Source: Flaveria trinervia (Eukaryota > Streptophyta > Magnoliopsida > Asterales > Asteraceae). From it: a DNA stretch of 64,000 nt. Position numbers and translations under genes: made by a program. Below, in pieces: positions 10,201 through 22,500 of the stretch; the first letter of the stretch is position 1, and each line of letters begins with the position of its first letter. Under the pieces are notes generated by a model that saw nothing but the letters and a program-made list of their open reading frames with translations, was not told where the DNA came from and ran no database searches. The DNA is taken from the NCBI GenBank assembly GCA_025506515.1, contig CM046447.1:92338032-92402031 (forward strand). The letters are read 5' to 3'.

Positions 10201-13200
10201 AACTACATGGAGTTTGATGAGTCGGAGGAGATGTTGCTAATGGCTACAGTTGAGGAATACGAAGAAGTAAGTCAGGCTCTCATGGCTCTTACGAATGAAG
10301 AAAGTAAGCAAGGTATATTGTGGTTTTTAGATTCCGGGTGCTCTAATCACATATGCAGTGTTAGGGAAAAATTCATCACTTTTGATTCGAATTTTTCCCA
10401 CACGGTCAAGTTGGGAAATAATACAAAGTTGAGCGTAAATGGGAAGGGGAATGTAAGAATAGCCATTGATGATAATACTTATGTAATTCAAGATGTGTAT
10501 TATGTACCTGTACTTAAAAACAACCTGTTGAGTATTGGCCAGTTGCAACAAAAGGGTTTAGCATTCCTTATTCAAAACGACGTATGTAAGATTTATCACT
10601 CACAACATGGGTTACTATTTCAGTCCCATATGAGTGGTAACAGGATGTTTCCCTTGGTAGAAAGGTCAGTTGAATCTAATGAGCAAAAAGGGACCGAATG
10701 AATGTATACATAGGTGGAAGACCTACCCAAGCTATGGCATAATAGGTTTGGGCACTTGAGTGCTAGTGGTATGAAAATGCTACAACAAAAGAGGATGGTA
10801 CATGGCCTGCCAACCTTTAAAGTCAATGAAGAAATTTTCAAGGATTGTTGCATTGGGAAGCAACACAAGAAAGCTATTCCCAAGAAAAGTAACTAGAGGG
10901 CAAAACAGAAATTGGAACTGATACACTCAGATATATGTGGCCCCATCACACCCTCATCTATAAGTGGAAAAAGGTGCCTCTTAAGCTTTATTGATGACTA
11001 CTCACGTAAAGGTTGGGTCTATCTTATAACAGAGAAGTCGGAGGCACTCGAGTGCTTAAAGAGTTCAAGAAGAAAGTTGAGGTTGAAACCGGATTACTCG
11101 TGAAGGCACTACAACTGACCGAGGGGGCGAGTATTTACCAGATTTGTTCAAGGAATTTTGTAAAGAGCATGGAATAAGAAGGCAACTAACCACGAGCTTC
11201 ACCCCACAACAAAATGGTGTCGTCGAGCGTAAAAACCGAACAGTAATGAATGTTGTGGTAACCTTGCTTGCTGCGAAAAATATGCCCAAGCAGTATTAGG
11301 CGGACGCTGCCATTTTATGTTCTGAATCGCTGTCCCACCAAGGCTCTCTTGGATGTGACACCTCAGGAGGCATGGGTTGTGAGACTTTAAAACGTGGGGC
11401 TGCCTTGCTCATGTGTTGGTTCCAAAGAAAAAAGAAAGAAGCTAGATGACAAAAACATCTCCTGCATTTTAATTGGATTAAGTGATGAGTCTAAGGGTTA
11501 TAGGCTCCTAGACCCTAAGACCATGAAAATTATTATGAGCAAAGATGTTCACTTTGAAGAACATAATCGTGGAATTAGGAAGAGGGTCCAAACGAGTTTG
11601 AAGATGTTGAGCTAACCTGGGGTGATAATGAACCTAGTGATAGTTACAGCTCCGGTGAAGAAAGCAAGGAGCCAACTCAAGATAATACTCAGCGTACTCT
11701 TGTTGAAGTAACCAACCTCCCAAGCTCTAGTACTTTTGGAGTGAGGGAGGAAGGCGAAGGCAACCACCGGCATATCTTAAAGACTATGTGACAGGAGAAG
11801 AACTCTCTGATGAAGAGGGCGAAGCACATGTAGTTACTGATGTCTTTCAAGACCCTATAACTTACAAAGAGGCGAGTAAAAATCAAAAGTGGAAAAGGGA
11901 TATGGATATTAAGATAGATGCCATAGAAAGAAACTCGACATAGAAACTAGTTGATTTACCAAAAGACACCAAGTGTATTGATGTCAAGTGGTTGTACAAG
12001 ACAAAAGTGAATGTAAAGGGAGAAGTAGAGAAGTACAAAGCTCGGTTGGTAGCTAAAGGTTACTGTTAAGAACCAGGAATCGACTTTGAAGAGGTGTATG
12101 CACCGTTGCTAGGAAGGACACCATCAGAATGATGATCGCTTATGCTGCTCAAAAAGGTTGGGGTATTTGGCAGCTGGACGTTAAGTTTGCATTTTTGCAA
12201 GGAAGCCTTCAGAAAGAGGTATTTGTTCAACAACTACAAGGATATGAAGTGGCTGGTCAAGAACACAAAGTCTATAAACTAAGCAAGGCACTGTATGGAC
12301 TAGGCAGGCTCCACGAGCATGGTTCAGCAGGATAGAAGATTACTTCATGAAAGAGGGGTTCAACAGTAGTAGCCATAAGAACACGCTGTTTGTCAAAAGT
12401 AACCCCCAAGGTAACATTCTGATTGTCAACATATACGTCGATGACATTATATATATGGGTGATAGTGAAGTTATGTTGCATGAATTCACGTTGTCAATGA
12501 AAAAAGAGTTTGCAATGTTTGATCTTGGTAAACTGAGATACTACTTGGGAATTGAAGTGTCACAAACACCAAAGGGTATCCATATATCTCAGTATAAGTA
12601 TGTTCTTGAAATTCTAAAAAGGTTCGGGATGGAAGATTGCAACCTAGTTCTTAACCCCATGGTATCGGGCTGCAAGTTGTGGCTGACGAAGGGGTAAAAG
12701 TAGACGCAACCCGGTTTAAGCAACTTATTGGTAGCCTCATGTATATTACCACAACCAGACCTGATATTCAGTTTGTTGTCAACCGTGTAAGTCGTTTCAG
12801 CTCCAACCCTTCTGAAGAGCATTATGGAGCTGCCAAGAGAATCCTACGGTATTTACAAGGTACAAAGGACTTTGGAATATGGTATGATAAGGGGGATGGA
12901 GGTAATTTGGAGATCTTTATTGATAGCGATTTCGTTGGGGAAAAAGAAAGCATGAAAAGCACATCAGGTTATGCCTTTATATGGGGTAATGGAGTTGTTG
13001 CATGGTCATCGAAGAAACAGTCTGTTGTGGCTCTCTCGACCACAGAGGCGGAATATATGGCTGCAGCTTCATGTGTTTCACAAGCCATCTGGGTCAAGGT
13101 AGTTCTCGAAGAGTTTGGGGTGAAGATGGAAGAGTGCATGATGATCAACTGCGACAATACATCAACAATAAAGCTGTCCAAAAATCAGGTATTTCATGGT

Positions 13201-13404
13201 CGATGTAAGCACATTGCAGTCAGGTTTCACTTTCTGAGGAATCTTGTGAAAGAAGGAGTCGTAGCACTCAAGCACTATGGGACGAAAGAACAAGTTGCAG
13301 ACATGTTTACCAAGCCGCTAGGCCGCGACACGTTCAGAAACTTAAGGAAGAAGCTTGGAGTATGTTTGTTGAAGGACAAACTTAAGGAGGTGTCTCAAGT
13401 TTGA
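10180..13404 (+). pseudogene. pol: Copia pol (protease, integrase, RT, RNase H), broken
   Basis: The aspartic protease shows DSG at 10330. The pre-integrase zinc region (WHNRFGHLS ... CCIGKQH) is at 10714-10890. Integrase begins LELIHSDICGP at 10912, and the GGEY and QQNGVVERKN parts lie at about 11120-11245 in another frame. RT motifs include QLDVKFAFLQG (about 12170) and the catalytic YVDD at 12434-12445. RNase H carries ALSTTEAEYMA and ends VADMFTKPL near 13320. Stops or frameshifts separate protease from integrase, split integrase, and interrupt RT at least three times (for example near 12067 and 12697). Confidence 0.92.
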
Positions 13405-13413
13405 GGGAAGGTT

Positions 13414-13686
13414 TGATAGCCTATGCATGCTTAGTTGGATCCATGCATGCACGAACTCGTTTAGTTTATTGCATTTATTTATGTTTCTAGTCATAGTTGT
13501 TTGCTTATGTTGAATAATAGGAAGTGGTCATTGGTTGACCGATTCTCCTGCAATAGTGGTAGGACTCACATAATGGGGTTGTTATTTTATTTATCTTTTC
13601 TGTTTGTTTTGTAAGCTTCTATATAGGGCATCTCAGTTAATGAATGAGTATAAGTTTTAAAGCTTTATATCAGATTTGTTTTATCA
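13414..13686 (+). repeat. 3' LTR of Copia element
   Basis: 273 bp copy of 9262-9534, preceded by a purine-rich GAGGGAAGG tract at about 13403-13411 and followed by the GTTAT duplication. Confidence 0.95.
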
Positions 13687-13691
13687 GTTAT

Positions 13692-14553
13692 ATGTCATGT
13701 GTGAGATTTTTTTCAAAACAACGAACATTTTGGGTCATCCAACGAATCCAATTTAATTGTTTATTTATTTAATTTCTTGACACCTACATGTGGTGTTTAG
13801 TGCTATATGTGTCAGGCCTATATGTGACATATTGTGCATAACGTTGCATATAGCACTATAAGACACATTTATGGTTTTTCAAATCTATCAATTTGACTAA
13901 ATTGTTAGGTATTAATTACGAGGACCTTATGCCGAGTATGATGCTATACGCAACGTATGTGATGGTGTCAATTTATTTGATGGAGTGTCTTAACTCTTAA
14001 TATTAAGAGCTAGTTTTTGTTTATACAAAGTTTTTATACTTTTATAAAACGTTAATTCATACACGAATCTTGCATACTCTTAGTTTAATTATATAACAAC
14101 TTATACCATATGCTATTATACGAGACTCAAAGTTTTAAAGAATAAAGTATTGATCCTACATATTAATGTGTATTGCTTCCATCCGAAGCATCTACTACAA
14201 CTCTGGGTACACATATACACACACATATGTATGTATATGTATATATACAGCCTTTAAAAAGTCACAGATCATAACTACCAAGTGTGTGTGCGCGTGAGAG
14301 AGATGAATTAGAATGTCTTTTAAAGAGAGAGATTGTATATTGTGAAAGAGATCTCGTTCTTGCTAAAGATCTCTTCTTTACCAAATAATTTCTTTCTACC
14401 GATCAGATTAGCCTCTTGTTCTTCCCAATTTCGCCAATTCGATTTAGGGTTTATGATCTTTTATTCTGGGTTTTACGATACATTCTACAGAATTGGAGAT
14501 TGAATCTTTTTCTTTCTGCTGATTTCTCATTTGGGTATTCTTGATCTTGAATC
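13692..14553. other. Upstream region of zinc-finger gene
   Basis: AT-rich sequence with TG/TA and CACATA simple repeats at 14205-14250 and a GA-rich leader at 14295-14350. Probably promoter and 5' UTR of the gene at 14554; no specific element is called. Confidence 0.4.
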
Positions 14554-15810
14554 ATGAAAGAAGATCAAGAACAAAAGTGTCATGTGTGCAGGTTCTGTAA
14601 ACAGAGTTTCTCTAATGGAAAGAAGTTAGGGGGTCACATGAGGCGACATTTAGCGTTAATTTCAGCCTGCAGAAAGATGGGTGCTCGAGAATCCATTAAT
14701 GGCGAAAAGGTTCTTCATGTTTCCCGTGATGATGATGATCAAATGCTCAAGAAAGAACCCATCACACAAGGTTATGATGCTAATTGCAGAAAACAGAGTA
14801 TGCAAGAAGACGAACAGGGGATCATCAATGGCGAAATGGGTCTTGATTTTGACGATGGTGATGATGTAATGATCAAGAACAGTCAACAAATGATGGATGT
14901 TGATCAAGATTATAGGGCTAATGTGTATGTTTTGAGGGAAAACCCTAAAAGATCTTGGAGGGTTTCGAATTCGAGCAAAGAATTGGTAATTTTTGCAAGA
15001 AAAGGTGTCAATCAGAAGAGAATCAATGAAGAATTGTGTGTGTGATAAATGTGGCAAGAGTTTTAATTCGATGAAGGCTTTATATGGTCATATGCGATGT
15101 CATTCAATCAAAAGATCTCAGCTGTTTGATGGATCATCTGTAATGTCATCATCAGGGGTATATCATGATGATGATGGTGATGATGAAGTAGCAAATCCAG
15201 TGAGAAAAAAGAGATCATGCACAAGGTACAAGTCTCCAAAGCCTAATCATCAGTTTACTGATTTAAGTTCTTCTGATGAATGTGATGAAGTTGAGAATGG
15301 GGCTATCTGCTTGATGATGCTTTCAAGGGGAGTGAGGAGTTTGGATGAGGTTAAACTGGTAATTTCAACTCAAAATCTTCAAAGTAATGTTGTATTTGAG
15401 GTTTCAGTCAATGGGTCAATGGAATACTGTGAGTTGACTAGCAAGTCTAATTTGGGTTTGAAAAAAGATTCCATTGTTGGATCCGGGTCGGGTCAACTGA
15501 ACCCGGGTCAGGCCCGGTCAACTCCGGTTAAGTACAAATCACCCAAGAAACCAAGGTCAAGTGATCAAGATTTTGAGGACATGGATGCTACTGATTCTGG
15601 CATTTCACTTGAGTTGGAAAGGAGATCAAAGGGGCATGATTGTCCATTTGCTTCAAGGAATTCGGGTCGGGTCAGGCTTTGGGTTGTCACAAGCAGGTCC
15701 ATACCGATACCGAAACAAAAGTTGTAGAGAACAGTCTTGTTACAAATGTGCATGGGCTTGTTAACCCTGATCTTGACTTCATTAGGAAGGTATCAACATT
15801 GGTGACTTAG
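14554..15810 (+). CDS. C2H2 zinc-finger protein, ZAT4/ZAT9-like, with two small frameshifts
   Basis: An intronless plant C2H2 repressor-type gene with three dispersed fingers. Finger 1 (residues 12-32) is CX2CX12HX3H with KKLGGH, finger 2 (15041-15103) has MKALYGH, and finger 3 (15641-15702) has QALGCH in place of QALGGH. Plant factors of this type bind DNA through separated QALGGH-like fingers in the nucleus. The frame from 14554 ends at 15045 inside a TG repeat where two bases seem missing. The second frame ends at 15727 because a TTTT run in finger 3 is one T short. Beyond it the open frame continues to TAG at 15808-15810. A clear C-terminal EAR motif is not seen. The close match after each break suggests sequence error or very recent decay. 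Confidence 0.8.
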
Positions 15811-18800
15811 GGTTCAAGCTAATATGGGTGCATAGTGATACCATTTCTTGTTCATATCTTTTAGTTTCATATTGTGTTTAGATGAATAATAAATCTTTTG
15901 GAAGAGAATCTTTTTGAACAATTCTACTATCACAAGTTCACTTTTATCATATCTTGTTGAATAATTGTCACATTATGATGTCACACTTATGGGGTAGGAG
16001 CATATTCTTTTGTGTTTGATTCATTGAGATTGCATCATATTTGGTGTAGAGGTAGATGATAGCATGCAACTCAAAGCATGTGCCCTTAAGTTATTTGTTT
16101 GGAGTATAAGTGTTTAAGAAGCTAGTGTTATATAGAGATTGAATTTTATTTATATTTTTATTTTACTTTTGTAAGTGGGCATCTTTTGTAGCTTGAAGTT
16201 TTACCAAAACTATAGAGGCCAATACATATATTATATAAAAATGATGATAGGCAAGTGATATATTATGCAGAAAAATATATATTTGAATTACATGCATCTT
16301 GAAAGCTGGTATGTACATATATTTATATTTTTGTAGATGCGACGTCACAACCAACCAGGTGGTGTAGTCGCAAGCTGACACATCGACACATCACCCCTCC
16401 AACTATGTGATGGGCAACATGGCACCCAGTAAATGTAGTTCAACCCTACAAAGAAAATGTACCATTAACCAATGTTGATTTATATAACATGTTAAGACTT
16501 TAGTAGAACAATTATTCTTAAGCATTTAATATAACCATCATAAATAACATTTATGATGGTTATACTTATCTTACCGTCGAAATTTAAAAGATACCATCTA
16601 ATTTGGTTGTTCAGTATGCAACTAACTATAACTAGCGCTTCTTGTAAGGCTATATGAAATTTTGCAATAATTAAGTACTTATATCAATACTATTTTTTGG
16701 TCTAAGGGCACTATAAAGAGAAATGAAAACATACAAGATAGACAATACTTCCAAGAGTTTGATGTATTTTCTTGTATTTTTTCAAAGATAAATTTTCTTG
16801 TATTTTTTCAAAGATAAATTTATGTAACGCGCACAATTTAAAAATTGAAATATTTTCTAAGAAAGTGACATATATATGATACAAGAAACATTGCTAAAAT
16901 GTTTTCATTGCCTGCTCTTTTGAAGAACTAATTTCCCATTAACCCTTATATTTATTGGAAACTGTTAGACACATTAATATGTGTGTCTTCACCAACCAGG
17001 GTCTATGGCACCTCTTATTTTTCTTAAAAGAAGATGCTAGTATGCGTGTATATACACCCACCCACACACACAATTTATGTTGTTCACTTTAACTATCAGG
17101 ATGCTCGTGTAGTGATTTACTGGTTTAGTTATTCGTTTGTTACATAGAAGACATGGGTTCCTTTGTAAGAAGACCCATGTTTAAACCATGGCATCTCCCC
17201 CTTCTTCTTTCTTTTGTTTTCTTTTATGTTTACATGTTTGTTTTTTGGGGGTTGTCTTGGGTCTTTTTTGGGTTCTTTAGATAATTTTAACGCAACTTTT
17301 TCTATCTCTTTTAAATCCTATTACGCTTAATTATTGCTTTTATAATTACGTGTTGTTGGCATATGTCTGCATTTGATGTTTAGGATACATCGTCAAAGTT
17401 CGAGCTTAGGAGAATTTTTAGGTTGGTTGGCCACATGAAATGCACGAGGAAACAACCATAGTTAATTTAAAGAAGCAGTTCTTGTGAGATAATCAATAGT
17501 TGTTAAGTCTCAAAGAGACATGACTTCCAAATTTCGAAAGTTAGAAAAGTTTGAAGGCAATAATCTTAGTCGTTAGCAAATAATATGCACTTCCTTTTAG
17601 GTACTTTGAAGTTGGTGTATGTCCTAAACACTCCTATGCCAAAACTCATGGAAATGAACCACTAAAGCTACGAATAAATGAAAGAACGATGAGTACATAT
17701 GCAGGAGACAAAACACATATGATATATGTGATGCTCTTTATTTTATGTCTTTATTAGAATGTTGAAACGGTCATGGAATCACAAACAGAGGCGTTCTCTA
17801 GGCATTTTTCATTCTTTAACATCATGGCTTCATATTCTCACTCAATAGTGGTTTCAACCCCGACAAGCATAAAGATGCATATTTAATAAGAAGTGAGGCT
17901 TGAAATATTTCAAAACACCTCAAACTAATCTATGATGTTTTCTTTATGATTTAATCTTCTTCAATTTCCATAGTATTGATGCTATTGCATGATGATTATC
18001 ATATGGTTCTTGTTTAAAGCTATTTTCTTTCCATTACTAGGATATCTTTCTTAAATAGTTTAGAGTAGATTAAACCTATCTTTGATGATTAGTTTATAAG
18101 TTTATGGTTTTATTATAACTCGCCATTCATCAATAGAAATTGAGTTGAAAAGGCTTTATTTATCATTGATTGCATAGACTAATAAGAAGTTGTTGTTAAG
18201 AGGGAGTGTCCAACTATTTGGAAAGAAAACAAAGGCTTTTTCTGTTGCAAGGAAATATACTTTGCATTTTGAGCAGAGGCCATCATTCTATTTTGCTAGT
18301 CAAATGACACATATTATTATTGATATATTTAATATTTCAGACATGATATAAAATATTAAAATAGATTTTAACCTATTTCCAATGGGTGGTTCCAAACCTA
18401 AAATGAGTAGTAATGCAAAAATCTAAATAACCTAGATAGTTAGCGTAAGAAATATCCGTGTTCACGAAAAGTATGTTAATTAATATTACATATTTGGCTG
18501 TTGACTACAAAAAGTTAATTGGAGGTTGAATTAATCTAAACTAAACTATGAAGATGAAATTAAAAAGCAAGAAACACAAAAGAAAAGAAATTGAAAGATC
18601 TTCAAGCAATCGCTTCCGATTTTAGGTATAGTTACATAATTGCAAGATTTAATCAGTGATAATCATATTTATTGACTCCATAGTTGCTCCTTGGTTAGTA
18701 GAGTAGGTCGTTAGTTTGAGTTACGAGTTAATCAGGTTTCTCTCTTGGTCTCTATATGATTTAATTTGGTCAATTCAAACAGTGAACCAAAGCAAATTTG

Positions 18801-19529
18801 ATATGATCAAAACCAAAAAGAAAACCAAATTTATTCTGTTTAGTTTTAATTAAAAAATCCAATTTAACAAGATTATATCTAGGGTTAAGTTTCAAAAGTA
18901 TTTTAATTAGACACTCATGTATATTTTTTTCAAATTGAACCATTAAACGATCAAATTGAGTCATCATTAAATTTTATTATGTAAAAAAGTAACGATGGAG
19001 AATACGTGAGAGTCAAAATTTTCAATATATAAAATTATATTAAAAAATAAATAAAACCATGTTAATTATGAAAAAAATAAAAAAACTAAAATTTATATCA
19101 ACGCTCCGTATCAACATCAAAAGATAGAAAAAAATATTTTTAATTGAAATAAAAAATATAACATGCTAAAAAACATAATAAGACGTTTAATTTATATAAA
19201 ATAATAAAAACTGAATGACCTAATTGAAACATTTTTAAAACTTGAGTTACCTAATTGAAATATTTTTAAAAGTTTGTTATTATTTTACAAAGTTACCCCT
19301 ACATTAAATACACAATAATGATATTTTAAAGATTTTGGCCATCAAGCTGTCGCAAAACATTCATCAAAAAAGACCTTTCCCAACATCAGAAAGCTTAACT
19401 ATATTACAACTTTTTATCCAAAAGTGAACATTTTGTGCAGGTAAAAAATAAGTGTAACAGATTTTATTGACATCAACAAAATAGATATTGGTCTTCCATG
19501 CATATTACATGTTCTGATGACGGTCTTAA
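15811..19529. other. Intergenic region
   Basis: No gene recognised in 3.7 kb. It contains a 26 bp perfect tandem duplication (16767-16818, unit TTTTCTTGTATTTTTTCAAA plus GATAAA) and long AT-rich stretches. Its two sides are the 3' flanks of convergent genes (zinc finger on plus, phosphorylase on minus). Confidence 0.5.
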
Positions 19530-22500
19530 TCATGGTAGTTCGAGAGGTTGAATGTTCCATATGTCTCGAGCATACTCGTGAATTGTTCGATCACTGCTGA
19601 ACTTGTATGACCCAGCGGAGTTCAAGATTGACATCCTGGTCCATCTCTGCAAGACAAAATTTGTGCAAATTCATGCATAATTGCAACTCCTGCTGAATTC
19701 TATTACATGACAGATGATCCTGATATATTATCTTTGTCTGTGCTAGGTCAGTTCTATAGGGTTTAATACAAGCAAGGGCTTTAGGTCCGTTCTATAGGGT
19801 ATAATAAAAGCAAAGGCTTTAGGCCCGTTCAGTTTGAAAGCAACTTTTGACATTTTAATGATATAACTCTTTTATTAGACTACTTATAAAGTCAGTGTTG
19901 CATGCTTGCAGGGACGAAGCAAGTATATTTCTGTGTTTAGTATAAAAGAATGGAGACCCATAGCCATGGTGGTGATAAATGCTAGTTTTGTCAACCTCAT
20001 GGAAATTAAAATATGTTTATATGAAACAAGAGTCCTGATAGTTGTACTTAGAGGTGGATTTATGATCTGCAGGTACTTGGGTAACGATCAAAATAGATAT
20101 GGGTCATAATGGGTAACTTGTGTATGTTGAAGAAAGATATGGGTTGGCCCGAAACACTTTTGTCCAATTTTTTAGACACTTTATTTCTTAACAGCGTAGA
20201 GTTAAATATCACTAAAAACAAATTGTTGTGATAATAATATAATATTTTAAATAAAGTGATTTCTTTACGTGACTTTCAACCTGCTTAAACTGTTTTCTTT
20301 TTACCCACACATTTAACTGGTTAAAGATAAAACATATCTTGAATCAACCCATTCGCCCATTTTTATATAATTGCAAAAATGTTGCATCTAACTGCAATGA
20401 AAAAATATGCATAACTAAGGTCGCAGGAGATTGTGAACTGACCTTTTGGTCTCTATATGCCTCATCGACCTTCTCTTGGCATTCTATGTAACTGGGGAAG
20501 TCTTTGCCAACAAGAAAATAGTCTCCACGACCAAAGCCTTCATTACCTTCTAAGGACCCTATTAATTCATCATAATTGTAAGGCCCAAATACACCACTTC
20601 TTACATATTCCTTTACTTCTTCAAAACGAGCATCAGGCACAAACTATAGAGAAGAAAATCAACTCGATGAAGACGGCCATTAGGGAAGATTTTAATGTGC
20701 GTTCTAAAATATTACATAAGAATCAGTAGAAGATAGTGTTTGCATGTGCTTCTACGGTAGAACCTAAAATACTAAGATGACAAGATATTATAATCTCTGG
20801 CAATTCTTATTAATTTATGGAATATATAGGTGAAATAGCCAACCATGACAATATTTTGAAAAAAAGAGAATGTGTGGATTAAAAGTAAGAATCTACCTTT
20901 CCCTCGGCTCTTTCCTTTCGGAACCCTGCTATCTCATGGGCTTGAGCACCAAAAAGAAAAAAATTGTCTTCTCCAACTTCTTCCCGTATTTCCACATTTG
21001 CCCCATCTAGTGTCCCAATCAAGATGCAACCGTTCATGGAAAATTTCATGTTGCTAGTTCCACTCGCTTCCATCCCAGCAGTACTGGAGAAAGAATGAGT
21101 GTTAGTAATCACTTAGTTGTATATGTTGGAGAGTTTCAGAAATGAACAGGAGTGACCAAAAGTGTATTTTTTATTACAACTTTCTAAATCTCTTTTTCCA
21201 AATATATTATATTAGCATCTTAATAATATGGCTATTAAATGCATTAATAATAATAACATATAAAGTCAAGGACAAGGAATAAAAAGTGTTGGTGGATCAA
21301 TCTGACCCAACCCGTTCTAACGCATTATGGTATTGACTTCTATATTGTTCCCAAAAACAACAGACATTTTATGAGGGTTGTAATCACCTGATATGCTGTG
21401 AAAGCTCGCTTGCAGGAATTAACAGTTCAGCAACACTGACATTGTAATCAGGAACAAACACAACCTAAATAGTTAAGTAACAGATATCAGCACAAAAAGG
21501 CAGGTCCAGAGAGCATCAGCGAAGAGAAAGCATCATAACTATAGGAAGAAAAAGAAACGGAACTTTTTGTAATTAATTAGTACCTTCAGTAAGTCCCCAA
21601 TGTCAGGATCATTGTTTATTGTCGCCCCTACATCTGTGATGAGTTTTACAATTCTTTTCGCTTGTGCATACGTGGCAAATGCTTTCCCACCAAATATACA
21701 AACTCGAGGAGTAAATTTTTCTTTCCTCTCAATGGTATCCATTTCTTTCATCTTCTTGTAGCGATAAACATTCCCAAGATATTTAACAATTGTCTCTTGT
21801 ATTCATGAATACGTTTCACCTGAAATACAATAGACCACTTCGGATAGTGAAATGGTATCCTACATTGTAAAGATAAATTATGGGATAGGTTTTTTTTATA
21901 AAAGTTGCCATGATATCTATTTCCATACACGTGTTATGTGACATGGCAACGAACTATGCATCATCATCTGTCATGTGATGTTACAACTTATAATTAGACC
22001 ATTTAGGTGGGTTGCTAAAATCAGTATAAGATGTTAGTTGGTTGCTTTTTTGAGGTAATGTTAAGTTACTTGCTAAAATCAGAAAGAAAAAATGTAATGT
22101 TTGTTGTTACTTATTTTGTGTAGTTTGTCCTTGAAGCAAAACCAAGAGGAAATGTACTTTGGCCCTTGTACTTACTTGCATGTTATTATATTATAATATA
22201 CCTTGCAACATATTGATTGAAAAGGTGACAAAATGCAATATGAAATACCTGGATGTCAAACATCGCATCAGGACTGACAGAATATCCTGTTTTTTCTTTA
22301 ATGAATGTCACAACCTTAAGTTTGTTGATCCTTTTTGCAGCTCTCCACTCACTCTGAAGATCCTCATTATCTGCAAACTGTAGAAACATCCCTCAATTGT
22401 CAACACAGTGAAAACACAGTGTTTAGCAATAATGAGAGCCTTGAGGATTGGATGAACAAGTGTTTTCACATTAATGAGGAGCAATGTATTAATTTCCTGT

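Larger units (their letters stand above)
9262..13686 (+). mobile_element. Complete but decayed Ty1/Copia retrotransposon
   Basis: Two 273 bp LTRs (9262-9534 and 13414-13686) begin TGATAG and end TATCA. They are bounded by identical GTTAT target duplications (9257-9261 and 13687-13691). A primer binding site follows the left LTR and a purine-rich tract precedes the right one. Domain order is gag, zinc knuckle, protease, integrase, reverse transcriptase, RNase H, which defines the Copia superfamily. By hand the LTRs differ at about 14 of 273 positions, mostly transitions, so the insertion is not recent. The coding region is broken by several stops and frameshifts, so the copy cannot move by itself. 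Confidence 0.95.

Noticed and set aside
17095..17195. SINE-like tRNA resemblance
   Set aside because: The A-box and B-box candidates are too weak and no tail or duplication is visible.
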